Shown piece after piece: positions 10,256 through 20,388 of a stretch of DNA of 64,000 nt. A program made the position numbers and the translations under genes. The notes under the pieces are model-generated. The model had not been told where the DNA came from. It did no database searches and was given only the letters and a program-made list of their open reading frames with translations. Origin of the DNA: Limnephilus marmoratus (Eukaryota > Arthropoda > Insecta > Trichoptera > Limnephilidae); NCBI GenBank assembly GCA_917880885.1, contig OU862909.1, positions 34,036,405-34,100,404 of the forward strand, in the 5' to 3' direction. Within the stretch, counting starts at the first letter, position 1; every line of letters begins with the position of its first letter.

Positions 10256-10712
10256 TTTGGGGGGCGGGTATGGGTACCGCCGCCCCGGGAACCATTTATT
10301 GGATAACCAACCAAAAGCCATAGGTCACCCCAAGTGGTTCGCTATGTTTGGTGACTTAGCAGGGGTGCTCGGGTTGGGGTGAGGTTTGTCCAGGTCTTGG
10401 CGGCCGATGCGTCTGCCTACCTACTGCGTGGTTGGCAGGATCGAGAGAGACTGATTGATGAAGGTCTGGTGAAGGATCAGAGTCTTTCGATCCACCGCCT
10501 GGCACCGTAGTTGAAGGGATGGATTCATACGTCCGTCACTCCTGGACACACTGACCTCCAGATTCGTACCCACCCATCATACCTTTTTCCTTCCCAGAAC
10601 TTCCTATCCTTTCCTTCCTTAAAAAGACCCCCCACACACATCCCCTAAGATGACATAGACCCTGAGAGAAATTATTTTCCTCAAGGCCTCCTGTGTGGAA
10701 CTAAAATAAAAA
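10256..10712 (+). mobile_element. SINE-1 copy, full length
   Basis: The head TTTGGGGGGCGGGTATGGGT leads into ACCGCCGCCCCGGGAACC. The body has AGGTCACCCCAAGTGGTTCG, TTTGGTGACTTAGCAGGGGT and GATCGAGAGAGACTGATTGA. The tail is CCTTAAAAAGACCC, GATGACATAGACCCTGAG, a partly decayed GAGAAATTATTTTCCTC hairpin, and GCCTCCTGTGTGGAACTAAA. The tail is shared with LINE-P. No ORF is expected. Confidence 0.85.
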
Positions 10713-10739
10713 TCTGGTCATTTTGATGATCAAAACTTA

Positions 10740-11560
10740 CTCCGATGCTCTTTTACCTAGTACCTAAATAGTTTCCATTATTTAATATGCTTTCATATAA
10801 CGTTATTTGTTGGGGTTCTTGCCATAAGACTACTCGAGAGCCTTTAAATATTGCACAAAAATTAATTTTAAAAATAATGTTCAAGAAAAGTTTTATGTAT
10901 TCATCACAGTTACTATATAGCGAAAGCAAAATTATGACAATAAGGCAGTTGTACATAATACAGGCTCTCTGTAAATTTTTCAACAACATTATCACTGCGA
11001 AAAGATCTCAACAAGTGCGCATCACTAGATTGGGCTCTTCTTTAATGTATCAGCCGGTACATACCAAAACATCCTTTGGACAAAGAAGTTTTTCATATAA
11101 AGCTCCGTTGCTTTATAATATGCTCAATGAAAAAATAAAAACTATTGGCACATTACATTTATTCAAGAAAATGGTCAAAATATGTATAATAACTGAGAGT
11201 GATGGTTTTGGATTACCCATGTTGTCGCTTGTATCATAAATCATTCTGGAATTCAGCTATATTTCATACAATCCAAATTTAATAACTTAACTTATATATT
11301 ATTATGTACTTTTTAATTTGCTTATTGTTATAGTATCTAATTTGCTTATTGTTATGTTATCTTTAATTTGCTTATTGTTATATTTTTTGTAGGTTTATAA
11401 TTATATTTTTATTTAGTTCATATGTATGTTTTTTGTTTAAATTACAATGTAAAACTGCATATCTCGATACAGGAATGCCCTAGTGAGATATGCAGCTTAT
11501 GTTTCTCATGTACTTCTTATTTTTTTCAATAAATAAATAAATAAAATAAATATTTTGTGT
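10740..11560 (+). mobile_element. 5'-truncated LINE 3' end (reverse transcriptase C-terminal tail)
   Basis: An open frame of about 150 codons (to 11239) matches the layout of the C-terminal end of the intact LINE at 56.7-59.7 kb: a W-G-(G/S) motif, 'IAQKLILKIMFKK', 'YSSQLLYSESKI', 'IRQLYII', and 'GQRSFSYKAPLLYN'. There is no RT catalytic core, so the copy is 5' truncated. The 3' UTR includes TCTCGATACAGGAATGCCCT followed by AGTGAGATATGCAGC, and it ends in an AATAAATAAATA simple tail near 11530-11560. Confidence 0.8.
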
Positions 11561-12055
11561 TGATGATGTCGCTTCTAGCGCCTTAAGTGGTGTCAGTCTA
11601 TGGAACGCTGATTTTCATAATATGACGCATATAATTTAAGCATTTGGCCACTTTGGCCACTTTTACCTACTGTCTGCGTAATGGCATGTAATGTAAGTAA
11701 ATATTTGAAGCATGTTACTATGCGAATTATGCAAACACGTACATGTATGTGTACTTACGTTTTGCACGAATAAATTTAACGTGGTAAAAGGTATTCACGT
11801 GAAAATGATTAATTATTAAACAAAAAATATGTTTCACTGTAGAGTTAATTTTTTTTTCTTGTTTAATTTTAAGAAAAGTCATCTTATCAGTTTTTTTCAC
11901 GTTTAAATAGATATTGAACTTATATTTCTAGCTAGGGTTGAGAGAGAAACTACGGACAAAACAGCTGTGAAAATTGCACGACGCCGAAGCTCACCGCTTT
12001 GAGTTAAGTAACCCAAATTGGTAGTTACCTACTCGTCCTGGTGAAAGATAACTGC
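11561..12055. other. Non-coding stretch, nothing identified
   Basis: AT-rich, with no supported gene or repeat border. Confidence 0.4.
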
Positions 12056-12353
12056 TCAGCCGAGCGATTCTATATCTTTTGTGGGATCGTTATTAGATAA
12101 CGTACGTGATCTCCTGTCAGATTTGTGTGATTTTTATGGCTGTTATTTGCCTTTTCTATGTACAACGTACATTTAATGAATAAATAATCATACATACGTG
12201 CAGGAATTCGTGTTTAAAACGATCTAAATAAAATATGTGACATATGTATTTATATATTTACATATATATTTACATATGTAAAAATCACTAAAATCTGACA
12301 GGAGATAACGTCCGTTATCTAATAATGGAAAATGCATAGAATCGCTCGGCTGA
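12056..12353. mobile_element. MITE with ~75-bp imperfect terminal inverted repeats
   Basis: The left end TCAGCCGAGCGATTCTAT leads to ATTAGATAACGTACGTGATC and TCCTGTCAGATTT. The right end is the inverse (AAATCTGACAGGAGATAACG, TCCGTTATCTAATAATGG, ATAGAATCGCTCGGCTGA). The centre is AT-rich with a TATATTTACATATATATTTA run. It is non-coding. A target duplication was not resolved. Confidence 0.85.
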
Positions 12354-12461
12354 ATCGAAATATTGTCGAAAAGTTCTGAATAGCCAGGTGACTACTTCCC
12401 AACCTTCGTTGTCCACACCTCCTTCCCCTACCCAATCCCTTAAGCTCACAACATAGCCTTA

Positions 12462-12920
12462 CACCCGTATGCATAGTCGGTTCCTCGAGACCTCCTCCAC
12501 TCGACCTTAGTCGAGGTCACCTCAAGGAAATCTTAAAAACTTCCTTGAAATCAGTATGCTCAGTTACGGCTTCACCCTCCAGTGAGGAACCTCCAGTAAG
12601 TCGAGTGAAGGAATAAAGTCATTAAATTTCTTATTATTATGCTGGCAAACTGTAGAGAATGTGAATATTTAAATATTTGTAAAGAATATATTTATGGTTC
12701 ACTTTTTTCAGCTATGGGCTGTCTTCAACAAACTTCGAGGAGACCTCAAGGTAGATCGCGACGTACCTTGAGTTTGACAGTTCATTACTCGACTCGACTG
12801 AGGAATTTGCTCAAGTCGAGGATAGTTTTTTCAGTTCTGCATACCGAATTTATCCTTGAGGTTGAGTCGAGGTTGAGTCGAGTGGAGGAAATCTCGAGGG
12901 ACCGACTATGCATACGGGTG
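12462..12920. mobile_element. MITE with ~50-bp inverted repeats and TTA duplication (Harbinger-like)
   Basis: The left TIR CACCCGTATGCATAGTCGGT then TCCTCGAGACCTCCTCCACTC is inverted at the right end (GAGTGGAGGAAATCTCGAGG, ACCGACTATGCATACGGGTG). TTA flanks both sides (12459-12461 and 12921-12923), the target duplication usual for PIF/Harbinger. The interior contains many GTCGAG/CTCGAC motifs. A 104-codon frame across it has no domain. Confidence 0.8.
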
Positions 12921-13254
12921 TTAGGCTCACAACATACTCTTAGGCTCACATAATGCCCTTAGACTCACAACATACCCCAAGTAGAGATGGTCTAGGAGAA
13001 GTGTGCGGTGTTCACGTGAAAGAGTAATCTAAAATATTCTCAATATGATTTGTGTTTGACACCAGAGGAAAGGCTGCAGTTTGCCTTATGTGGTTTGTTT
13101 GTATTTTATATCCATAAGCAAAAATACATATAAAAATGTTCCAAATATGAAAGTTCTGAAGCTAAACAATTTATTGTTTAAAAGTAATTCTACATCTCGA
13201 GAGATCATCGGAAGCAATAACCGTATCTATCCGTAGAGCTTTGGCCACAGTCCC
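12921..13254. other. Short-repeat flank, otherwise non-coding
   Basis: TAGGCTCACAACAT-like words repeat around the preceding MITE insertion (12443, 12923, 12941, 12961), suggesting it landed in a small pre-existing tandem repeat. No gene was identified. Confidence 0.45.
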
Positions 13255-13690
13255 TAGTAGTTCTGTATCAAAATATAACTAGACGTTGGAAATAACAGTT
13301 AGTTGTCGTCAACGCCCAAATTTGAATATTGACGAAAATATGCGTCAACTACTGTATCAACTTATAACCAGACGTTGAAAATAACAGTTAGAGGTTTTGA
13401 ATATTGACGAAAATGTGCGTGAAGTACTGTATCAAAATATAACTAGACGTTGGAAATAACAGTTAGATGTCGTCAACGCCCATATTTGAATATTGATGAA
13501 AATGTGCGTCAAGTAGGTACTATATCACAATATAACTAGACGTTGGAAATAACAGTTAGATGTCGTCAACGCCCATATTTGAATATTGATGAAAATGTGC
13601 GTCAGGTACTGTATCACAATGTAACTGGGCGTTAGAAATAACAGCTAGATGCCGTCAACGCCCAAATTTGTATATTGACATTTGGATGTA
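13255..13690. repeat. Tandem array, about five units of 75-95 bp
   Basis: The unit carries TATAACTAGACGTTGGAAAT, AACAGTTAGATGTCGTCAAC, GCCCATATTTGAATATTGA and GAAAATGTGCGTCAAGTACT. The GACGTTGGAAATAACAGTTA block recurs near 13281, 13371, 13445, 13537 and 13626. One unit is shorter through an internal deletion. No coding. Confidence 0.85.
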
Positions 13691-14233
13691 CATAATTGTT
13701 AATATCAGTAACTACATAGAAAACAATTCAACACAACGCATCGCAGTATGTGACTTTGTATTGTTTTAGCAGTCTTGACGTCAAATAAACAAAATAAAAT
13801 CTTTATTACAGTTTCGATTCAGATTCGTGAAAATACTAATTTTAAGTAATTATTTCGAACTAGCATGAACCCGTGAAAAATCACAGGATGTTATAATTGT
13901 ACGATTTGTGAAGCCGAAAGTATTTTTTTTTTCAATGTGATAATGTTTTTTTGTCGACTGATGATTTAGACGACCAGACTTTCCTTTTGAATAAACACCG
14001 TTAGTAGACTTTAAAAATCATTAGTGATTCAGATATAAATCTGTCATTTATTGACATAATTAAAAAAAAAAAAAAAAAACAAAAGAAACACACATTTCAA
14101 ATAAATGATTGTTAATTAATAAAATATTTCTTTTACCAATTTTATCACGTGTTTGATATAATTTATGCTTATTAGTTCGTAGCAGTTGGTACTGCCTGAC
14201 TTTGGGATTGCCTGATATTTTTCTGATTGCTTT
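13691..14233. other. Non-coding stretch, nothing identified
   Basis: AT-rich, with an A homopolymer run near 14062. No supported feature. Confidence 0.4.
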
Positions 14234-14596
14234 TTGTTGTTGTTATATAACGGTTATATTCAACAGTTGTCAACCGTCAACGATAGCTGCGTTGGCGTTT
14301 TTCTGACTGTCGACAACGCCCAGTACTTTCTAGTCCGCAGTCAGCTAGCCCTTAACCCTAAATTAGTGTCGTCGCATCGCGTCATGGGTCACCTGGACCA
14401 AGGACCAATAATAAAATTGAGGTTTTTTATTCCCCATTCTTCTCCTTCAAAACTGAACCGTTTTGAAGATATTTTTAATAACTGTATTAGAAGAAAATAC
14501 TCTGATGTCTGTACGTTTTGCTTTAAAAAAATACATTGTCTGGTTTGTACACCCACTAAACGTCTGTTGATGGGCGTTCAAACCAGGCAATTTTAA
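14234..14596 (+). CDS. Unrecognised 120-codon open frame
   Basis: An open frame of 120 codons begins at an ATG. I recognise no domain, signal peptide or splice context. It contains a CVC-type cysteine cluster ('CTFCFKKIHCLVC', about residues 94-106). The DNA holds small inverted motifs (GTTGTCAACCGTCAACGATA near 14266 and CCTGGTTTGT / ACAAACCAGG-like words near 14538 and 14578), so it may lie in a decayed repeat. Chance is a real possibility at this length. Confidence 0.15.
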   Translation: MLLLYNGYIQQLSTVNDSCVGVFLTVDNAQYFLVRSQLALNPKLVSSHRVMGHLDQGPIIKLRFFIPHSSPSKLNRFEDIFNNCIRRKYSDVCTFCFKKIHCLVCTPTKRLLMGVQTRQF

Positions 14597-14639
14597 CGAT
14601 TTTTGGAGGGTCTTGTAAGAAGTAACTTATCAAAAAAAT

Positions 14640-15010
14640 AAGAGAGTGCAAATCACACGCGGTAGAAGTGAAACTATAAAGTCACTAAATGTTGCTTTCT
14701 TTTCTTTTGTTTTTTTTTTTATTTTAAAGTGGTTTAAAGATTGGATTTTACAAAAATAAAAAAGTTTTTTTTTTGGATTTCGTAGGATTCGAACCTTCGT
14801 TCGCTGGATGTCTCTCTGGCCGCTGAGATTTGTCAGGCGCTTTACGCCGCTACGCTACCGGAGGCTCGCGCGGAGCCGTGAATTTACCGCATTCTATTAG
14901 AACCGAGGAACCGTCAAATAATAAATTTTAGTGACGGACTTCCTTGTCATCCGAATTTCAAATCATAATTCAAATTCAAAGGGGCTAAAGAAGTTTCACT
15001 TTAAAAAGGA
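14640..15010 (-). mobile_element. Element T, shortened copy
   Basis: On the minus strand it has the TTTTTAAAGTGAAACTTCTT start, a tRNA-like block (14870-14780: AGCGTAGCGGCGTAAAGCGC and GGTTCGAATCCTACG), and the ending GTTTCACTTCTACCGCGTGT plus GATTTGCACTC. The internal spacer between tRNA-like block and right end is shorter than in the 19.8-kb copy. Confidence 0.75.
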
Positions 15011-15629
15011 AAATGTACCGACACACTAGTGGTCGATATCTATATTACATAAACAAATATTAAAAGTACTGTCAAAATCCAGAGAGGAAATTGGGGGATA
15101 TGTTTGTATGGACAAAACGTCGCTCGGTTTTCTCTTAACGGTTAATGTGTGGCCTTATCGGCAGGCCTAGGCGACTTGCCAACTGGAGCGGGACCCGCAA
15201 ATTTCCTCGGAGAAGTTACTGCGACAAATAATACGAGTATAATAGTCGTGCCCAACGAAAGCAATATCCACAATAATACCAGGCTGTCCCGGAAAACGAA
15301 AGTCTCCACAAAATAAACACAATAAAGCAGCGTTATGGAGGCACTTATCGGAGGACACAGCGTGACGAATTTTTATTTTCCTGTTACTATATCTTTACCA
15401 GCCAGTTTTGCATACTAACTTGTACTACATTAATTTATTTGTGACGATATTATGCCATCATATTTATTAATAATGGCTAAATAAAATTGACGGGAGTACA
15501 TTTATTGTATTTATTGGAGCTCATAAAAAAAAAACTTGTCATTTTCAAAGAAACCAATATTTGTTCAAAAACTAAAAAATATTATGTACAAAGAGTTTCA
15601 CATATAAATTTGTATGATTTCTTACAGCT
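15011..15629. other. Non-coding stretch, no supported gene
   Basis: The 15120-15360 part has balanced base composition and a 63-codon minus-strand open frame without a recognised domain. The rest is AT-rich. Confidence 0.35.
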
Positions 15630-15924
15630 AACCCGGAGAAATGTAGAATCATTAACATCATCATTACATAGTATAAAATTAAGTCGCTCAAAATGTATGT
15701 GCGCATTGATATTTTAAACTACGCAACGGATTTTCATGCGGTTTTCACCAATAGATAGAGTGATTCAAGAGGAAGATTTATATGTATAATACATGCATGT
15801 CGATAAATTCAAATATTCAATTCAGGCAGCGGGCAGCAGGCAAGCGGGTGGTGTGGATTTTATAAAGGTTGGGTAATGGCGTTGTGTTTCGTTAGCCACA
15901 GCAATGTGTGGCCGGGTCTGCTAG
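15630..15924 (+). mobile_element. Helitron 3' terminal fragment, copy 1
   Basis: The copy shares ACATAGTATAAAATTAAGTC, ATGTATGTGCGCAT, AACTACGCAACGGATTTTCA, GCGGTTTTCACCAATAGATA and a GGCAGCGGGCAGC run with 61130-61441. It ends with a hairpin (GCCACA..TGTGGC) followed by CGGGTCTG and CTAG, then T. A hairpin 6-12 bases before CTRR with T next to it is the Helitron 3' signature. No Rep/helicase coding is present. Confidence 0.8.
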
Positions 15925-16329
15925 TAAAGTTATAAAATCACAAAGTAAGGGACACCCATAAAGTTGTACTTACGTCTCTTATGCTCCTACATTACGAAAT
16001 TCTACTGTTTTATATCTGTGTCTTCCTCCCAAACAGGTGCTTGTAGGATACGCTGGATACAATCACCCAGCGCTTGCCACCTCGTGGACTTTCACCAACC
16101 TGTCCCATTGTCTTGTCTATTTTTGTTATACTAACACATATTGTATCTGTATTTCCCGCTAAGCACTTGCATACTGCTTGCTAACAACGTATGCAGGGAC
16201 ATTGGAGGTCTAGTTTCGTTATCAAATGTAGAGTCGTTTTTACCAAAAAAATTAGTGTCCTTGCAAGAGCCTTGAAGGGGTAACCATCTGTTACCCATAC
16301 CAGGGCGAGTATGTGGTGGGTCCTCCAAT
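15925..16329. other. Non-coding stretch, nothing identified
   Basis: More balanced composition than its surroundings, but no domain or convincing exon. It may be unrecognised repeat DNA. Confidence 0.35.
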
Positions 16330-16710
16330 GTTTTATATCATATTTCTAAAAAAATATATGTAACTTTTTAATAATATTTATACATTTGTATAGCCGAAAC
16401 GGTAATCATTTTAAAATTCCTTCGATAGAAAAAAATCGCAAAGTGTGCTCCGAAAATTATTGATACCACATTTGGTTCTGTTATTTAACATGTTATGGGT
16501 ATGAAAAAAATCACAGTGTACCTTTAAATGCAACATAAGCATTTGTCAAGAGATTTTTTGCTCTATATTAAACGAGTCGTGTTTTATTGAACATTTTCAC
16601 TTAATTATTATCGCTTTTAATATTAGCGCGCTCCCTCCAACATTCGTTTTTATATATTTCCCCTTCTTCTTCTTTTTGAACGCTTACTACCGGGCCTTTA
16701 TTTCAGGGCC
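16330..16710 (+). repeat. Repeat A, copy 1
   Basis: Landmarks are ATTTCTAAAAAAATATATGT, ATAGCCGAAACGGTAAT, AAAAAATCGCAAAGTGTGCT, CCGAAAATTAT, TTTTTTGCTCTATATTAAAC, GAGTCGTGTTTTATT, GCGCGCTCCCTCCAACATTC, CTTCTTCTTTTTGAACGCTT and ACTACCGGGCCTTTA. The same order appears at 23030-25130 (interrupted), 47830-48190, and inverted at 63565-63990. There is no ORF, so it is a non-autonomous element of unknown type. Confidence 0.8.
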
Positions 16711-16925
16711 GGACTTTTTATTTAAAAAAATTTGAACAATTCATCAAATTTTTAAAGTTCGTTTTCACGTTCTGTGTAAGTTCCATTCCAGTTCTGTTAT
16801 TATATCACTTTAGGTCAGTTGCGTCATAAAACTAAAATAATCACAGAACTTGAATAGAACTTTCCCAGAACGTGAAAATTAACGTAAAAATTTTGATGAA
16901 TTGTTAACATTTTTTGAAACAACCA
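16711..16925. mobile_element. Foldback MITE
   Basis: The arms at about 16712-16785 and 16848-16921 are inverted copies: TTTGAACAATTCATCAAATT, TTTTCACGTTCTGTG and AAGTTC versus the inverse with CAGAACTTGAATAGAACTTT, CCAGAACGTGAAAATTAACG and GATGAATTGTTAACA. The loop is short and there is no coding. Confidence 0.75.
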
Positions 16926-17337
16926 ATTCTTATATTTTTTTATTTCAATATTAAAAGGTTTTATTAAGTAAACTGTGTTTAATGAGTGCTTGTAACATCA
17001 AATAAAATTTAGAAAAACCTCATATTTCTAAAAAATCAAAAGGTTCCAATAAATTCAAAGCACTATTTTTTTAGATAGGTACCACATAAATTATCACAAG
17101 ACCAATCCTTTAAGAGCGTTTAACCAGCCAGCGGACGAAAATCCACATTTCGTCGAAAGTTGTTCTTACGACCGTGCAGGGCGGTTACAATGAGAAAGAT
17201 TAATTATTCTCCGTACCAGCTTTTTAAAATTATAACTCAATATCGAATTTATTTCAATCCGAATTAGCTTTAATTTACACCTTCATAAAAAACGCTGAAA
17301 GGCGTGATGATAAAACTATTAAAATAATGTACTATTT
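16926..17337. other. Non-coding stretch, nothing identified
   Basis: AT-rich. A GC-richer patch at 17110-17190 has no recognisable frame. Confidence 0.4.
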
Positions 17338-18202
17338 GTAATTATTTTTTGATTTTAAGTATTTATCATTTTTCAATAATGTCTAAATTTAATAAGAATG
17401 TTAAAACAATCTGAAATATATTAGTTTGTAAGTGCGCAAATAAATACACAAATGGACCAATTTTCGTCAAGAAACATATGTACGTACATATTTTTTAATG
17501 ATTTTATTGAAACTAAAATAAAATTCTAAAACATGCGTTTGCTAGATAATGTATTGATTTATTTTACTGCATGATTATATTATTTGAAATGGGTGTGGTA
17601 TAATACAAAATCTTTTTTGAAAATTTAACAAATCTTCCAACGACCTATGGAATAACCTTATTATACTAAAAATTAAAATTTTTTCTCAAAATTTATTACA
17701 TGCGAATGCTAGATAAAAGAACAATCTTTTGAAATCCATTTATAATTTTTTGTGGAAAAGAGTCAATACGTAATTATTTTTTGATTTTAAGTATTTATCA
17801 TTTTTCAATAATGTCTAAATTTAATAAGAATGTTAAAACAATCTGAAATATATTAGTTTGTAAGTGCGCAAATAAATACACAAATGGACCAATTTTCGTC
17901 AAGAAACATATGTACGTACATATTTTTTAATGATTTTATTGAAACTAAAATAAAATTCTAAAACATGCGTTTGCTAGATAATGTATTGATTTATTTTACT
18001 GCATGATTATATTATTTGAAATGGGTGTGGTATAATACAAAATCTTTTTTGAAAATTTAACAAATCTTCCAACGACCTATGGAATAACCTTATTATACTA
18101 AAAATTAAAATTTTTTCTCAAAATTTATTACATGCGAATGCTAGATAAAAGAACAATCTTTTGAAATTCATTTATAATTTTTTGTGGAAAAGAATCAATA
18201 CG
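17338..18202. repeat. Tandem duplication, two 432-bp units, almost identical
   Basis: The segment from GTAATTATTTTTTGATTTTA to GAGTCAATACG (17339-17770) repeats at 17771-18202. Only a few differences were seen by eye (for example GAAATCCATT versus GAAATTCATT, and GAGTCAATACG versus GAATCAATACG). The high identity implies a recent duplication or an assembly duplication. The right part of the unit and the 60 bases beyond (TCTAAAATCTGATTTGAAAA onward) recur at 25728-25972. Confidence 0.9.
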
Positions 18203-18689
18203 TCTAAAATCTGATTTGAAAATGACATATTTCTGGTTTTCTCTGGTTATGCCCTCTTAACGAATGCATTTCACGATATAATAACCGATTTTTCTTTGTT
18301 ATTTACATTATTATATTTTCTTTGCGTTTTTTCTGCATCACTTAGATACATTTAATAAATTAAGTAGGTTAACTGGCGCCCCCTGATGCAAAGCTGATCT
18401 AATTCCATTAGCAAATGAATTATGCTATGAGCTAAACCCTTTGCATACAATGCCTTTAAGTGCATATTCGGTAGGTACTTTTAATTGGCATTTATGTTTT
18501 CACCAAATAGACTTTATTCATAATACATTTTGCAACGAATCTACTGTGGATAATTTATGCATGTGGGTACAATGAACAATACGTACATAAATATATTTAC
18601 AACACTCTCTAGTGGTATCGTAGCGGCTTTCAGTTCTGAGACCACTTTTGCTAAAGATTCGGCCAAGAAATTTCTCTGCTCGTTGCACT
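18203..18689. other. Repeat flank then non-coding sequence
   Basis: 18203-18262 continues the repeat shared with 25918-25975. The remainder shows no supported feature. Confidence 0.5.
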
Positions 18690-18697
18690 CTCTACAG

Positions 18698-19430
18698 CAG
18701 CGGTCGTCACACTTTTCTGGTCAAGGGCCACATAGGACAATGTGAGGTATCACCGCGGGCCGCATACTTATGATTTGGGGGGGGGGGGGGGTGTTGCACG
18801 TGATAAAAATGATAACAATATTTAAGTTTATTTAGCTTTATTAGTAGAAACGTGATAAGCGTGTTTTTTGGTCTTTTTAACCATATTTTTTTTTATCTAC
18901 CTACTCCCTCACTGTGCCATCTCTACGCCCTCTAATTTTCTCTGGGTCTTCTACTGCCCCCCCCTGAAAGTCTCAAACGACAATATAATTAATTGTAAAA
19001 AACGGATAAGTAATATAATTAATTGTACATGAAAAAAAAAATATTTAAAAAGAAAACAGCAGATATTTGTGCGGGCCGCAAAAAAACGGATAATATAATA
19101 GTATCTACATGAAAAAAATATCTTTAAAAAGAAAACGGCAGATATTTGCGAGCCGCAAAAAACAGATGATATAATTTATTGTACATGAAAAAAAAAATTT
19201 AAAAAAAAAACGGTAGATATTTATGCAGGCCGCAAAAAAACGGATACCGTAATAATTGTACTCGTACATGAAAAAAAATATAGTTCTAAAGAAAACAGCA
19301 GATATTTGTGCGGGCCGCAAAAAACGTGTAGTGTAATCGTACATGAAAAAAACATATTTAAAAAGAAAACGCCAGATATTTGTGCGGGCCGCACAAATAT
19401 CCGTCGCGGGCCGCAGTTTGACGACCACGG
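18698..19430. mobile_element. hAT-type non-autonomous element with 8-bp target duplication
   Basis: The left end CAGCGGTCGTCACACTTTTC and right end GTTTGACGACCACGG are imperfect inverted repeats. The 8-bp duplication CTCTACAG flanks them (18690-18697 and 19431-19438). Size, TIR start (CAG) and 8-bp duplication are hAT hallmarks. The interior is a tandem array and there is no transposase. It has a G run at about 18778-18791. Confidence 0.9.
19005..19415. repeat. Internal tandem array of a hAT element, ~65-bp units
   Basis: Five to six units contain GTACATGAAAAAAA, TTTAAAAAGAAAAC, GGCAGATATTTGTGCGGGCC and GCAAAAAACGGATA. GCGGGCCGC is the subterminal motif of the element itself, so its end seems to have been amplified. 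A 137-codon minus-strand frame across the array is a by-product. Confidence 0.85.
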
Positions 19431-19819
19431 CTCTACAGTCTCTACAGCAGGCTCCGCGAGCCCTGGGCCGGGGAACCCCGCCTTGCTCTAGCACGCCCCC
19501 GGTGCAAGGCTGACCCATTGTACTACTTGTCTATACTACACTTGTTGCTCGTGATCTATGATTTTCCATGGTCCTGCTACTGAGAACTCCGTGGTACTCT
19601 CTCTTTCTGTGGTGTTTATGAAAAATAGTTAGAGGTTACAATGGAGTTTTCAGCGTAATGTCTCAAAAACAAAGTTTCTTAAACTTATTTCAACACGTTC
19701 ACTGCCTCTTTTTAAATATATGAATCTTGAATTCTCCCTCTACCCCCCATGAAAATTATACGCCTTGTTTTACTGCTAGTTTATTTAAAATGTTGCATAA
19801 AACCTTGGATCAAAGAATT
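19431..19819. other. Non-coding stretch, nothing identified
   Basis: A mixed-composition patch at 19439-19510 lies next to the hAT insertion. No supported gene. Confidence 0.4.
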
Positions 19820-19821
19820 TT

Positions 19822-20388
19822 TGAAGTGAAAACTTCTTAGCACCGTTGTGATTTGAAACTCGATGAAACGGAAACCAGCGACACTAAAACGAGACAAACA
19901 CATACCTCTGTAGGATTTAGCCTGCGAGAGAATGAAATAGCAATTGAATAAAATATTTATTCAATTCACGGGGACTTGACTCCAATATAATACGATAAAT
20001 CCACAGTTCCACTCAAGTCTCCTTTGGTATAGTGGTTTAAAGCGCCTGACGAATCTCAGTGGCCAGACATTTAGCGGACCAATGATCGAATCCTACGAAA
20101 TCCAAAAAATAAATAATTTTTTTGTAAAATCAAAATCCAATCTCCGAACCATTTCAAAATAAACAGGCAAAAGAAAACACAAAATAAAGCTACATCTAGC
20201 GACTCCGAAGAAGAAAACACAAACAAGATTACCAAATGTATAGGAAAAGGTGCACAGGAATACGATGACCAAAATATGGAAAAAGTCATCAGTCACATTG
20301 CTAAAAAAACTGCTTTTAGTATTCCCACTCTTGCCTACTTTAGTTTTATTAAGGTTTCACTTCTACCGCGTGTGAATTGCACACTCTG
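19822..20388 (+). mobile_element. Element T, reference-like full copy
   Basis: It starts TTTTTGAAGTGAAAACTTCT, TAGCACCGTTGTGATTTGAA and CTGCGAGAGAATGAAATAGC. The tRNA-like block is at 20022-20100. It then has AAACAGGCAAAAGAAAACAC, ACATCTAGCGACTCCGAAG and GGAAAAGGTGCACAGG, and ends AAGGTTTCACTTCTACCGCG then TGTGAATTGCACACTC. Minus-strand open frames (about 67-72 codons) cover the same region as the frame at 9600-9875 and have no domain. Both ends contain GAAGT..ACTTC motifs, but there are no long inverted repeats. Confidence 0.8.
20022..20100 (+). repeat. tRNA-like sequence inside element T
   Basis: It has an A-box-like TTTGGTATAGTGGTTTAAAG and a B box in ATGATCGAATCCTACG. A short anticodon-like arm (CTGA..TCAG) and extra bases suggest a class II (Leu/Ser-like) ancestor. 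The acceptor ends do not pair, so it is not called as a functional tRNA. Confidence 0.6.

Noticed and set aside
19105..19518. 137-codon minus-strand open frame
   Set aside because: It reads through the hAT internal tandem array, and is repetitive with no domain.
20022..20100. A functional tRNA gene
   Set aside because: A and B boxes are present, but acceptor and anticodon stems do not pair properly and the block recurs inside a dispersed repeat.
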